DNA of 64,000 bases from Solirubrobacterales bacterium. Lineage in GTDB: Bacteria; Actinomycetota; Thermoleophilia; Solirubrobacterales; Solirubrobacteraceae. The stretch is taken from contig DAHUYQ010000006.1 in NCBI GenBank assembly GCA_027315115.1, positions 1 to 64,000 on the forward strand. The letters run 5' to 3'. Positions 18,351-26,399 of this stretch are shown here, one piece after another (positions within the stretch are counted from its first letter, which is position 1; every line of letters begins with the position of its first letter). The position numbers and the translations under genes are program-made. The notes beneath the pieces are model-generated. The model was not told the DNA's origin and ran no database searches. It worked only from the letters and a program-made list of their open reading frames with translations.

Positions 18351-18692
18351 GCCGACCGCCGGGTCGGGTCGGTTGGGTCGCGCCGGGTCGGGTCGGTCGA
18401 AGCCGGCGCCGCCGGTCGCCGTCCGAGAAGTTTTCCCTGCGATTTGCGAGAAGCCCGGCGATTGTCTCTTGAGCCTCGACCGCCGGGATGATTTGATGCC
18501 CGCATCGCCTCGCGCCCTCCCGCCGGAGGAGACGGAGGCGCCTCATTCGGGCTCTGTGCGGGCCCTGGAGCCAGGGGTCCGGGCCTGAAGGTCAGGCCCA
18601 TCCATGCCGTCAGACAGACGCCGGTCATCCGCGCGGCGATCCGCCGCGCGATGCCCGCGCGCAAGGACAAGAGAAGAGAAGGGGGAATCGTT
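18351..18692. other. 342-bp gap with GGGTCG repeats and three hairpins
   Basis: The first part (18361-18400) is a GGGTCGGGTCGG-type low-complexity repeat. Further on are three perfect inverted repeats: CCCTGG-AG-CCAGGG (18563-18576), GGGCCTGA-AGG-TCAGGCCC (18581-18599) and GCGCGGCG-ATC-CGCCGCGC (18631-18649). Together they would make a highly structured leader for the small Cys-motif gene that follows. I see no convincing protein-coding frame. Confidence 0.45.
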
Positions 18693-18929
18693 TTGCAGGC
18701 AAGAGCGCAGGGAAAGCGGAAGACGCGGAAGATCAGTTGCGATGACTGCTACTTCGCCGCGAACATGCTCTGCGCGCTGAACCTGGACGAGCCCTGCACG
18801 ACCTTCCGCCCCGCCGAGGCCAACCTCAAGCCTCCGCCGCAGCTTCGGATGGTGTTCCGCCAGGAGCGTCGCGCGCGCACCGCGTGGGCGTTCCCCTCCG
18901 CACAGGAGCAGGCTTCCCTCTACGTCTGA
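18693..18929 (+). CDS. Small Cys-motif protein, lineage-type hypothetical
   Basis: The 78-aa basic protein has ISCDDCYFAANMLCALNLDEPC, a CxxC followed by two more Cys, suggesting a metal site. The TTG start is chosen because AAGGGGG sits 8 nt upstream and the preceding residues are low-complexity. I recall similar proteins from Thermoleophilia but no function. It is preceded by an unusually structured leader. Confidence 0.6.
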   Translation: MQARAQGKRKTRKISCDDCYFAANMLCALNLDEPCTTFRPAEANLKPPPQLRMVFRQERRARTAWAFPSAQEQASLYV

Positions 18930-18980
18930 GCCCGTCCGCTCGCAGCGAGCCCGTCCGCTCGCAGCGCGTCCGGGCTCTCG

Positions 18981-20246
18981 TCACTCCGGGCGCTTGGATC
19001 TGCGTGCCATCCAGTTGGCGCCCGGCGTGTCGGTCGCGCCGTGGACCGCGATCGAGCACAGCACGACGAACGCGGCGACGTCGAAGATGCGCTGGCCGGC
19101 GGCGATCTGACGGTCGAGGATCAGCAGAGAGAAGGTCATGCTCGCCACGCCCTTGGGTCCGAACCAGCCCAGGAACAGGCGCGTCGCACGATCTGTGGGC
19201 GTGCCGAGCAGCGCCAGCCAGACGGCCAGGGGACGGGCGATCAGGAACGCGATCGCGACGAAGCCGACGGTCGCGAAGCCCTCGCTGGTCAGCGCGTGAA
19301 CCGTCAACAGCGACCCGAACACGAGGAAGATCGCGAGCTTGACGATCTCCACGATCTCGTCGGAGCGGTCCTCGAAGTGGATGCGCAGGTCCGGCCTGCG
19401 GATGCCGAGCACGATCGCCGCCACGAACACCGCGATCAGACCGTTGCCGGTCGGGGAGAGCACGGTCAGGCCATAGGTGGCCAGCGCGGTGCCCAGCGCG
19501 AAGAGGGAGCGCTGCGCGCCGGGAATCGCATGCGTGAACAGCGGGGGCGCGTCCAGCAGGCGGCGTAGCAGGCGGATGTGTGGTGCCGGCGTGGGCCTGA
19601 CGGCTGCTGTTCCCGGCAGCAGCAGCGAGGCGATCAGCCCGCACGCCAGGCCGAACAGGAGCCCCAGTCCCAGGTCCTGCACCAGGAAGCGCCACCAGAC
19701 GAAGCCGTCCGCGGCCGGTTCCAGCGCGGCGGCGAACGCCAGCACGGCGGGCAGGGCGAGCCCATCGTTGAGGCCGGACTCGAGGTTGAGCGAGTGGCGC
19801 AGAAGCCGCGGCACCCGAGGGTTGGTGACGATGCTGGAGGTCAGCACCGGGTCGGTCGGCGAGAGCAGCGCGCCGAGCAGCAGCGACTCGGTCCACGAGA
19901 GGCCGAAGAGCAGATGCGCGGCCAGCGCCATCACCCCGGCCGTGATCGGCGTGGCGAGCAGCAGCTTGCGGACTGGCAGGCGCCAGGCATGTTGCAGCAT
20001 CTCCCCCTCCACCTCCAGCCCGTCGCGGAACAGGATCACGATCAGAGCCACCAGCGCGAGGTCGGTCACGAAGCGCGAGCGAGCGCCGAAGTCGACCAGC
20101 CGCAGGCCGCCGTTTCCGAGCAGCAGCCCGGTCAGCACGAACAGCCACGTGAGCGAGAGGAACGAGCGCTCCGCCAGTCCCGAGACCAGAGCCCCGAGGA
20201 TCAGCAGCACGCCCAGGACCGCGGCGGTTGCCTGCAAGCTTGGCAC
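18981..20246 (-). CDS. Monovalent cation/proton antiporter (CPA1, NhaP-like)
   Basis: The 421-aa protein has about 12 hydrophobic segments. The pattern LLLGALLSPTDPVLTSSIV followed by LESGLNDGLALPAVL matches the unwound TM4 and the acidic ion-binding helix (with ND) of CPA1 antiporters. It would exchange Na+ or K+ for protons across the cytoplasmic membrane. It is divergent from the small TM protein gene at 20312. Confidence 0.88.
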   Translation of the reverse strand: MPSLQATAAVLGVLLILGALVSGLAERSFLSLTWLFVLTGLLLGNGGLRLVDFGARSRFVTDLALVALIVILFRDGLEVEGEMLQHAWRLPVRKLLLATPITAGVMALAAHLLFGLSWTESLLLGALLSPTDPVLTSSIVTNPRVPRLLRHSLNLESGLNDGLALPAVLAFAAALEPAADGFVWWRFLVQDLGLGLLFGLACGLIASLLLPGTAAVRPTPAPHIRLLRRLLDAPPLFTHAIPGAQRSLFALGTALATYGLTVLSPTGNGLIAVFVAAIVLGIRRPDLRIHFEDRSDEIVEIVKLAIFLVFGSLLTVHALTSEGFATVGFVAIAFLIARPLAVWLALLGTPTDRATRLFLGWFGPKGVASMTFSLLILDRQIAAGQRIFDVAAFVVLCSIAVHGATDTPGANWMARRSKRPE

Positions 20247-20311
20247 GAGCCTAGATTCTCATGTCTACTATTTGGATTGACCGGGAAAGCGCGAGCAGAG
20301 GTGGTGGTCAG

Positions 20312-20785
20312 ATGTCAGGCAAGGAAGGTGCAGGGAAGGCCGCAGAGGCGGCCCGCGCCGCGCGGCGCAATCGCTACGTGCAACGACTGATCGAAGACGA
20401 GGATCTGCGCGAGAACATTCTCGCGGCCTACGCGGCGGCTCGCAGCGCTTACGGCCGCATGCACAACGGCAAGCCGGCGACCAAGGCGCTCTTCGAGGAT
20501 CGCAAGCTGCAACGTGAGCTGACCGAAGCGGCAAAGGCGCTGCGGGACGCCTCCGCGAGCCTGGGCGAGAAGCCGCAGAAGAAGAAGCGGCGCAAAGGCG
20601 GCGGCCGGACGGTGCTGCTGGTGGTGCTCGCGGGCGTGCTGGCGCTGGTGCTCAGCGAGGGGCTGCGCTCGAAGGTGCTCGACCTGCTCTTCGGGGCCGA
20701 GGAAGAATTCGACTACAGCTCCACGACAACTCCCTCCCAGCCGGCGCCGGCGGCGACCGAGAGCGCTTCGGCGTCCGCATCCTGA
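20312..20785 (+). CDS. Hypothetical single-pass membrane protein
   Basis: The 157-aa protein has a charged N-terminal domain (residues 1-95, helical, Arg/Lys/Glu-rich) with a KKKRRKGGG stop-transfer patch. One transmembrane helix follows (TVLLVVLAGVLALVLS, about 103-118), then a short Ser/Thr/Pro/Ala tail. I do not recognise the family. It is 53 bp upstream of a TetR gene on the same strand. The ATG has AGAGGTGG upstream. Confidence 0.65.
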   Translation: MSGKEGAGKAAEAARAARRNRYVQRLIEDEDLRENILAAYAAARSAYGRMHNGKPATKALFEDRKLQRELTEAAKALRDASASLGEKPQKKKRRKGGGRTVLLVVLAGVLALVLSEGLRSKVLDLLFGAEEEFDYSSTTTPSQPAPAATESASASAS

Positions 20786-20837
20786 GCGGCGCCAGAGCGC
20801 AAGTGACCCGAGCAGCGGCAGCATTGAGAGCAAGACG

Positions 20838-21467
20838 ATGAGCGCGACGGATGTCCGGGCGCCCGCCCGCCCGGCCCCGTCGCGCGCGCTCACGAGCGAG
20901 AAGGCGCAGCGGATCGTGGCGGCGATGCGCCACAGCGTCGCGCTGCGCGGAACCGCCGGCTCGACCTTCGAGCGCGTCTCGCGCGAGGCGGGCGTCTCGC
21001 GCGGACTGCTGCACTATTACTTCGGCACCAAGGAGAAGCTGCTGGTCGAGGCGGTGCGCCACGACTGCGAGCTGCGGCTGCAGCGCCTGGAGCAGCAGCT
21101 CGCCGGCGCCAGCACGGCCGACGCGTTCGTGGGCCTGATGGCGCAGAGCCTGCAGGAGACGATCCGCGAGGAACCGGACTTCGTGACCCTGCTGTTCGAG
21201 CTCTTCACGCTCTCTCGTCGCAACGAGGACATCGCGGTGGAGTTCACCGCGCTGCAGCGACGGATGCGAGAGCATCTCGCCGGCATGCTCGCCAGCGCGC
21301 AGCGCGAGGGAGTCCTGGCGCTGCACGCGGAGCCGGAGGCGGTCGCGGAGATCCTCTTCTCGCTCGCCGACGGGTTCGCGCTGCGGATGCTCGCCGAGCC
21401 GGACCGTGACTTCTCGCAGACGATCGTCGCGGGGATCGCCTGCGCCAAGGCGCTGCTGGCCGGCTGA
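20838..21467 (+). CDS. TetR-family transcriptional regulator
   Basis: The 209-aa protein has an N-terminal TetR HTH (residues ~25-65: STFERVSREAGVSRGLLHYY then FGTKEKLL) and a helical ligand-binding domain. It probably represses its own gene and a neighbour in response to a small ligand. The nearest candidates are the membrane protein just upstream or the antiporter. Target and ligand are unknown. Confidence 0.9.
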   Translation: MSATDVRAPARPAPSRALTSEKAQRIVAAMRHSVALRGTAGSTFERVSREAGVSRGLLHYYFGTKEKLLVEAVRHDCELRLQRLEQQLAGASTADAFVGLMAQSLQETIREEPDFVTLLFELFTLSRRNEDIAVEFTALQRRMREHLAGMLASAQREGVLALHAEPEAVAEILFSLADGFALRMLAEPDRDFSQTIVAGIACAKALLAG

Positions 21468-21494
21468 GCGCTGGGCGCAGGGCCACGGGGAGGC

Positions 21495-21524
21495 TTGGCA
21501 TCAGATGGTTGGCACTCCTATAAT
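21495..21524 (+). promoter_or_regulatory. Promoter of the FmdB-like gene
   Basis: TTGGCA (21495-21500) and a consensus TATAAT (21519-21524) are spaced 18 bp. Initiation about 7 nt further would fall 3-4 nt before the ATG at 21535, so the mRNA is essentially leaderless. The -10 box lies inside the CIRCE-type palindrome. Confidence 0.7.
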
Positions 21525-21535
21525 GCGAGTGCCAA
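21509..21535 (+). promoter_or_regulatory. CIRCE-type operator (HrcA site)
   Basis: TTGGCACTC-N9-GAGTGCCAA is a perfect 9-bp inverted repeat with the 9-bp spacer of CIRCE, whose consensus is TTAGCACTC-N9-GAGTGCTAA. The single A/T to G/C change is present in both arms, so symmetry is kept. The spacer holds the TATAAT and the right arm ends on the A of the start codon. HrcA binding would block initiation until heat stress. Confidence 0.8.
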
Positions 21536-21906
21536 TGCCGATCTACGAGTACCGACGTCCCGACGGCAGCACCTTTGAGGTGATGCAGTCCTTCTCCGAC
21601 GATCCGCTCACGCACGACCCCGAGACCGGGGTGGAGGTGCAGCGCGTGCTGCACGCGCCTGCCGTGCACTTCAAGGGCTCGGGCTTCTACAACACCGACT
21701 ACGGCACGCGCCGTCGCCAGCGTGAGAACGCCGCCACCGGCGACTCCGCCAGCGGGGGCGGCGGCGCCGGCGAGGGCAGCAAGCCGGCCGCGGGCGAGAA
21801 GAGCTCCTCGGAGAGCTCGGCGCCGGCCAAGGCGGAGTCGGGCGGCGACAAATCCGCCGCCGGCAAATCGGACTCCAAGGCCGCGAGCGCGGTCGGCGCC
21901 GGATAG
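21535..21906 (+). CDS. FmdB-like protein lacking the zinc-ribbon cysteines
   Basis: The 123-aa protein starts MPIYEYRRPDG, like the FmdB/putative regulatory protein family (usually MPIYEYRC followed by a second Cys pair), but no Cys is present anywhere. The fold may persist without zinc. After about residue 65 the chain is Gly/Ser/Ala/Lys-rich and probably disordered. A CIRCE-type operator controls it, suggesting a role in heat stress or proteostasis. Chaperonin genes are not nearby. Confidence 0.75.
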   Translation: MPIYEYRRPDGSTFEVMQSFSDDPLTHDPETGVEVQRVLHAPAVHFKGSGFYNTDYGTRRRQRENAATGDSASGGGGAGEGSKPAAGEKSSSESSAPAKAESGGDKSAAGKSDSKAASAVGAG

Positions 21907-21929
21907 CCGCCTCACCGCGCTGCTGAGCC

Positions 21930-23138
21930 TCAGCGGCTCATGAACTCGGCGACCTGACGCTTCTTGGCCGCTTCGCTGATCGTCAGGCCTTCTTCGCCGT
22001 CGGGCAGCGTGATCGTGCCGGTCGGCTCCAGCACCTTGGTCGGAGGGCTGCCTTCGATCGCCAGCGAGGCGAACAGAGCGAGCAGGCTCTCCCCGCTCAT
22101 GTCGGAGATGATCGCCGGCGGGGCGTTCCAGGCGATCAGCGGCAGCCGCGCGAAGGCGGTCAACGTTTTGAGCTGCGCCTGCATCGCGGTGAACAGCGCC
22201 TGCTGGTGTTCCTCGCGGTTGAGGTCGTCCTGGCTTGGCGCGCAGAGGTTGTGGCGCGTGCGGGCGATGATCAGCGCTTGACGCCCGTCGATGTGGTGCG
22301 TGCCGGCCGGCAGCCGCAGCGTGTAGCCGCCGTTGGCCGCGCCGCCGGAGATCTCTGAGTCCACGCAGCCGCCGGTGTAGGTGATGCCGCCCATCGAGTC
22401 GATCAGCGCCGGGAAGTTTTCGAAGTCCACTTCGACAAGGTGGTTGATGGGCACGCCGAGGAAGCGTTTGACCACTTCGATCGACTCCTTCGGCCCGCCG
22501 TAGATGTGCGCGGCGTTGATCTTCTGCAAGCCATGGCCCGGGATTTCCAGCACGGTGTCGCGGGGGATCGAGAGCCGCGCGGAGTGCCCGCCTCCGGTGC
22601 GGATCACCATGATCGTGTCCGAGCGCCCGAAGCCCGTGGTTTCCGCTCCCGGTTCCCTGCTGTTCCTTTCGCGCCGGTCGGAGCCGAGCACGAGGATGTT
22701 GGTCGGCGAGGCGAGCGGCAGCCCCGACCCTTCCAGCACGCTCGCGACGTTGCTCGGCGGCGCAACGCGCCTGAAGTGCGAGCTGATCAGGAACAGCAGC
22801 AGCGAGAGCAGCACCCAGCCCGCGATCAGGCCGAGCAGGCCGAGGGTCACGCGCTTGGGCGTGACGCGCGGCAGCCGCCTGCGCGGGCCCGGCTGCCGCG
22901 GCGGATGCGTGCCGCCGTCGCCCGACGGCGGGATCGTCCCCTGGCCCGAGCCTCCCGGCATGCGCCCGGCGCGGTATCGCGTGTAGGGCTGCGCCGTGGA
23001 GGTGGGGGGCGGCTGCGGCATGCGCGGCTGCGCCGGCATGCGCGGCGTCCTGCGGCCGGAGCCGGAAGCGGGCCGAGGAGGGTATTGCCCCCGCCCGCTG
23101 TTCCCTCCGCGAGGGCTTTCAGGGCCTTGATCTGACAT
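21930..23138 (-). CDS. LytR-CpsA-Psr (LCP) family cell-wall glycopolymer ligase
   Basis: The 402-aa protein has a Pro/Gly/Arg-rich cytoplasmic N terminus, one transmembrane helix (about 95-118) and an extracellular LCP domain. Motifs include NILVLGSDRR, GRSDTIMVIR, LSIPRDTVLEIPG, and the arginine block ALIIARTRHN. LCP enzymes attach polyprenyl-linked glycopolymers to peptidoglycan. The ATG at 23138 was chosen since it starts the Gly/Pro tail. It is divergent from rsmI. Confidence 0.88.
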   Translation of the reverse strand: MSDQGPESPRGGNSGRGQYPPRPASGSGRRTPRMPAQPRMPQPPPTSTAQPYTRYRAGRMPGGSGQGTIPPSGDGGTHPPRQPGPRRRLPRVTPKRVTLGLLGLIAGWVLLSLLLFLISSHFRRVAPPSNVASVLEGSGLPLASPTNILVLGSDRRERNSREPGAETTGFGRSDTIMVIRTGGGHSARLSIPRDTVLEIPGHGLQKINAAHIYGGPKESIEVVKRFLGVPINHLVEVDFENFPALIDSMGGITYTGGCVDSEISGGAANGGYTLRLPAGTHHIDGRQALIIARTRHNLCAPSQDDLNREEHQQALFTAMQAQLKTLTAFARLPLIAWNAPPAIISDMSGESLLALFASLAIEGSPPTKVLEPTGTITLPDGEEGLTISEAAKKRQVAEFMSR

Positions 23139-23181
23139 CGCTGCTTTGCGGCCGCGCCGCAGAATGGCAGGCGGCGGCACC

Positions 23182-23187
23182 TATATT
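23182..23187 (+). promoter_or_regulatory. Putative -10 box of the rsmI operon
   Basis: TATATT ends 7 nt before the rsmI ATG, predicting a leaderless mRNA. No good -35 match was seen. Confidence 0.45.
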
Positions 23188-23194
23188 CTGCGAG

Positions 23195-24130
23195 ATGAGC
23201 AGCAGCAGCGCGAAGGTCGGCCGGCTGACCCTCTGTCCTACGCCGATCGGGAATCTGAGAGACATCACGCTGCGCACGCTCGACGTACTTCGCGAAGCGG
23301 ACGTGATCGCCTGCGAGGACACCCGTCGAACCGGCGTGCTGCTCGACCATCACGACCTCAGGCACGACGGGCTGACCCTCCTCAGCCTGCACGAGCACAA
23401 CGAACGCGAGCGCGTCCCCGATCTGGTCCGGCGGATGCGCGACGGAGCGCACGTGGCGCTGGTCAGCGACGCAGGCACGCCGCTGATCTCCGACCCCGGC
23501 TTTCCGCTGGTGGCGGCCGCGATCGCGGAGGGAGTCCCGGTGCAGGCGCTGCCGGGGCCAAGCGCCGCGATCACCGCGCTCGTCGCCTCGGGTCTGCCAG
23601 CCAGCAGCTTTCGCTTCGTGGGGTTCCTGCCGCGCGGCGGCGGCGAGCTGACGCGGCTGCTGGGCGGCTGCTCGGAGACAGTCGTCGCGTTCGAGTCGCC
23701 GCGCCGGCTGGCGGACTCGCTTGCGCTGCTGGCGCGACTGGACCCGCAGCGCCCGGTCGCCGTCTGCCGCGAGCTCAGCAAGCTGCACGAGGAGGTGGTG
23801 CGCGGGCAGGCGGCCGAGCTGGCCGCGCGCTTCGCCGAGCAGGAGGCGCGCGGAGAGATCGTGCTCGTGATCGGGGCGGGAGGCCAGCAGGGGGACCGGC
23901 GTGCGGCCGGCGAGGCGCTGGAGGCGCTCGTGGAGGCCGGCGCGCGGCGGCGGCCCGCGGCGCGCGTGCTCGCAGGGCTGACCGGTGTGAGCGCGAACGA
24001 GCTGTATCGGTCCCACACGCCCGGGTCCGGGCAGGAGCCGAAGCGCGAGTCCGACGCCACGCCCGTGGACGGCCCGGGCACGGCTGAGTACGAGGCAACG
24101 GGGGCCGCCGATAGCCTTCGGCGAGCGTGA
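23195..24130 (+). CDS. rsmI: 16S rRNA (cytidine-1402-2'-O)-methyltransferase
   Basis: The 311-aa SAM enzyme methylates the ribose of C1402 in the ribosomal P site. Motifs include LTLCPTPIGNLRDIT, ACEDTRRTGVLL, LVSDAGTPLISDPG and LPGPSAAITALVASG, all characteristic. The C-terminal ~30 residues are variable and charged. Its TGA overlaps the metG GTG as GTGA. It heads a five-gene operon. Confidence 0.93.
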   Translation: MSSSSAKVGRLTLCPTPIGNLRDITLRTLDVLREADVIACEDTRRTGVLLDHHDLRHDGLTLLSLHEHNERERVPDLVRRMRDGAHVALVSDAGTPLISDPGFPLVAAAIAEGVPVQALPGPSAAITALVASGLPASSFRFVGFLPRGGGELTRLLGGCSETVVAFESPRRLADSLALLARLDPQRPVAVCRELSKLHEEVVRGQAAELAARFAEQEARGEIVLVIGAGGQQGDRRAAGEALEALVEAGARRRPAARVLAGLTGVSANELYRSHTPGSGQEPKRESDATPVDGPGTAEYEATGAADSLRRA

Positions 24131-25626
24131 GCTACTACGTCACAACGCCGATCTACTACGTCAACGCGGCACCGCACCTCGGCCATGCCTACACGACCAT
24201 CGCCGCGGACGTGATCGCCCGTCACCACCGTCAGCGCGGCGAGCAGGTCTTTTTCCTGACCGGCACCGACGAGCATGGAGAGCCGGTCGCCGACGCGGCG
24301 CACGCGCTCGGGATCGAGCCCCAGGAGCTCGCGGACCGCAACTCCGAGCGCTTCAGGGCGCTCGCCCCCCGGATCGACGCCACCAACGACTTCTTCATCA
24401 GGACCACCGATCCCCAGCACGTCGCCCGGGTGCAGGAGGTGCTCTCCCGCGTGCGCGAGAACGGCTACGTCCACAAGGGCATCTACGAGGGCTGGTACTG
24501 CCCCCGCTGCGCCGACTTCAAGGCCGAGAACGAAATCGACGAGGGCAAACTCTGCCCCATCCACCACATCGAGCTCACCCGTGAGCAGGAGGAGAACTAC
24601 TTCTTCGCGCTCTCGGCCTTCCAGGAGCGGCTGGAAGAGCTCTACGCGCAGCGCGAGGACTTCGTGGCGCCTCTCACCCGTCGCAACGAGGCGCTCTCGT
24701 TCATCCGCTCGGGACTTCGCGACGTGCCGCTGACGCGCAAGCGCCTGAGCTGGGGCGTGCCCGTCCCCTGGGATGCCGAGCACGTCTTCTACGTCTGGTT
24801 CGACGCGCTGCTCAACTACGTGTCCGCGCTCTCCTACGCTCGGCCGGGCGAGGATCTGACCAGCCGCTTCTGGCCCGCCGACTGCCACCTGATCGCCAAG
24901 GACATCCTGCGCTTCCATGCGATCTACTGGCCCGCCCTGCTGATGGCGGCGGAGATGGAGCTGCCCAAGCGTCTCTTCGTCCACGGCTATCTGCTGATGG
25001 AAGGGGAGAAGATGAGCAAGTCGCTTGGCAACGTGCTCGATCCCTTCGCCGTCATCGACCGTTTCGGCAGCGATGCGCTGCGCTTCTACCTGATGCGAGA
25101 CGTCTCCTTCGGCCAGGACGGCTCGGTTTCCACCACCGCCTTCGAGCAGCGCTACGAGAGTGAGCTGGCAAACGAGTACGGAAACCTCGCCAGCCGCGTC
25201 GTGGCGATGGTCGGCCGGTACCGAGACGGCGTGGTTCCGCGGGCGCAGCTCGACTCCGAGCTGCAAGCCGAACTGAACGGCATGACCGACGAGGTCGCGC
25301 TGCTGATCGACCGGGTGGAGCTCACGCAGGCGCTGGAGGCGATCTGGAGTCGGGTGCGGCGGCTCAACCGCTACGTCGAGGAGCGCGCTCCATGGCAGCT
25401 TGCCAAGCAGGGCGCCGACGCCGAGCTGGACGCGGTGCTGGGATCCCTGGTGGCGGGGCTCTTCCGGGTGAGCGTCATGCTGCACGCCTACCTGCCGAGC
25501 GCGACCGGGCGGCTCTTCACGGCGCTCGGGGTGAGCGAGGTCTCGATCGGCGCGGCGCGCGGCGAGGTCGATCTGGGCGGGCAGCGCATCGCCCCGCTGG
25601 AGCCGCTGTTCCCGAAGGTGCAGTGA
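24127..25626 (+). CDS. metG: Methionyl-tRNA synthetase
   Basis: The 499-aa class I synthetase charges tRNA-Met. The HIGH-type motif is HLGH at residues 17-20 and KMSKS lies at 295-299. The knuckle region has CPRC and a single further Cys, as in the short one-knuckle MetG type lacking a full second pair. There is no C-terminal EMAP-like tRNA-binding domain, consistent with the length. The operon has GTGA overlaps on both sides. Confidence 0.96.
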   Translation: MSYYVTTPIYYVNAAPHLGHAYTTIAADVIARHHRQRGEQVFFLTGTDEHGEPVADAAHALGIEPQELADRNSERFRALAPRIDATNDFFIRTTDPQHVARVQEVLSRVRENGYVHKGIYEGWYCPRCADFKAENEIDEGKLCPIHHIELTREQEENYFFALSAFQERLEELYAQREDFVAPLTRRNEALSFIRSGLRDVPLTRKRLSWGVPVPWDAEHVFYVWFDALLNYVSALSYARPGEDLTSRFWPADCHLIAKDILRFHAIYWPALLMAAEMELPKRLFVHGYLLMEGEKMSKSLGNVLDPFAVIDRFGSDALRFYLMRDVSFGQDGSVSTTAFEQRYESELANEYGNLASRVVAMVGRYRDGVVPRAQLDSELQAELNGMTDEVALLIDRVELTQALEAIWSRVRRLNRYVEERAPWQLAKQGADAELDAVLGSLVAGLFRVSVMLHAYLPSATGRLFTALGVSEVSIGAARGEVDLGGQRIAPLEPLFPKVQ

Positions 25627-26399
25627 GCCCGGGCAGCCGGGAGCCGATCGTGATCGACAGCCACACGCATCTGCATCTGTGCGAGCAGCCGGACTCCGAG
25701 CTGGTGGCGGAGGCGGTCGCGGCCGGCGTGAAGAAGATGCTCACCGTCGGCACGAACGGGGCTTCCTGTCGGCTCGCGCTCGCGGCCGCGGAGGCGTATC
25801 CACAGGTCTTCGCGGCGATCGGGCGCCACCCCAACGAGTCCCATGGCTTCGACGACGCGGATCTGGCCGAGCTGCGGGCGCTGGCGATGCACGAGCGCTG
25901 CGTGGCGATCGGCGAGAGCGGCCTGGACTTCTATCGCGAGAGTGCGTCCCCAGCCGATCAGGAGCGCGCGTTCTCGGCCCAGATCGTCCTGGCGCGAGAG
26001 ACGGACAAGCCGCTGGTGATCCATTGCAGAGCCGCCGAGCAGCAGGTGCTCGACCAGTTGGCCGCCCAGGCGGATGGTGTTCGAGTCGTGCTGCACTGCT
26101 TCTCGATGCCGGATCGGCTGCACGAGTGCCTGGAGCGGGGCTACATGATCTCCTTCGCCGGCAACGTGACCTACAAGAGCGCCGCGGACCTGGCACAGGC
26201 CGCGCGGACCGTGCCGGAGCAGAGCCTGCTGGTGGAGACGGACGCTCCCTACCTCACGCCGCAGGCCGTGCGCAAGCACCGCAACCGGCCCGCCTTCGTG
26301 GTCCACACGGCGCAGTTCATCGCGCAGCAGCGCGGCGTGAGCGTGGAGCACATCGGCGAGGTGGTCGAGGCCAACGCCGCGGCGCTGTTCGGCTGGTGA
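25623..26399 (+). CDS. tatD: TatD-family metal-dependent hydrolase
   Basis: The 258-aa TIM-barrel hydrolase has metal-binding motifs DSHTHLHL, IGESGLDFYR, KPLVIHCRAA, VLHCFSM and ETDAPYLTP in order. TatD proteins are 3'-exonucleases or D-aminoacyl-tRNA-type deacylases. The gene between metG and rsmA is a widely conserved position. The GTG overlaps the metG stop; a second GTG at 25650 would remove nine residues. Confidence 0.92.
   Translation: MSPGSREPIVIDSHTHLHLCEQPDSELVAEAVAAGVKKMLTVGTNGASCRLALAAAEAYPQVFAAIGRHPNESHGFDDADLAELRALAMHERCVAIGESGLDFYRESASPADQERAFSAQIVLARETDKPLVIHCRAAEQQVLDQLAAQADGVRVVLHCFSMPDRLHECLERGYMISFAGNVTYKSAADLAQAARTVPEQSLLVETDAPYLTPQAVRKHRNRPAFVVHTAQFIAQQRGVSVEHIGEVVEANAAALFGW

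Noticed and set aside
18361-18400. G-quadruplex element
   Set aside because: Runs of GGG are present, but the tract looks like a simple GGGTCG repeat and nothing else indicates a functional quadruplex.
23160-24130. A T-box or SAM riboswitch before metG
   Set aside because: metG begins inside the rsmI stop codon and the operon mRNA seems leaderless, so there is no room for one.
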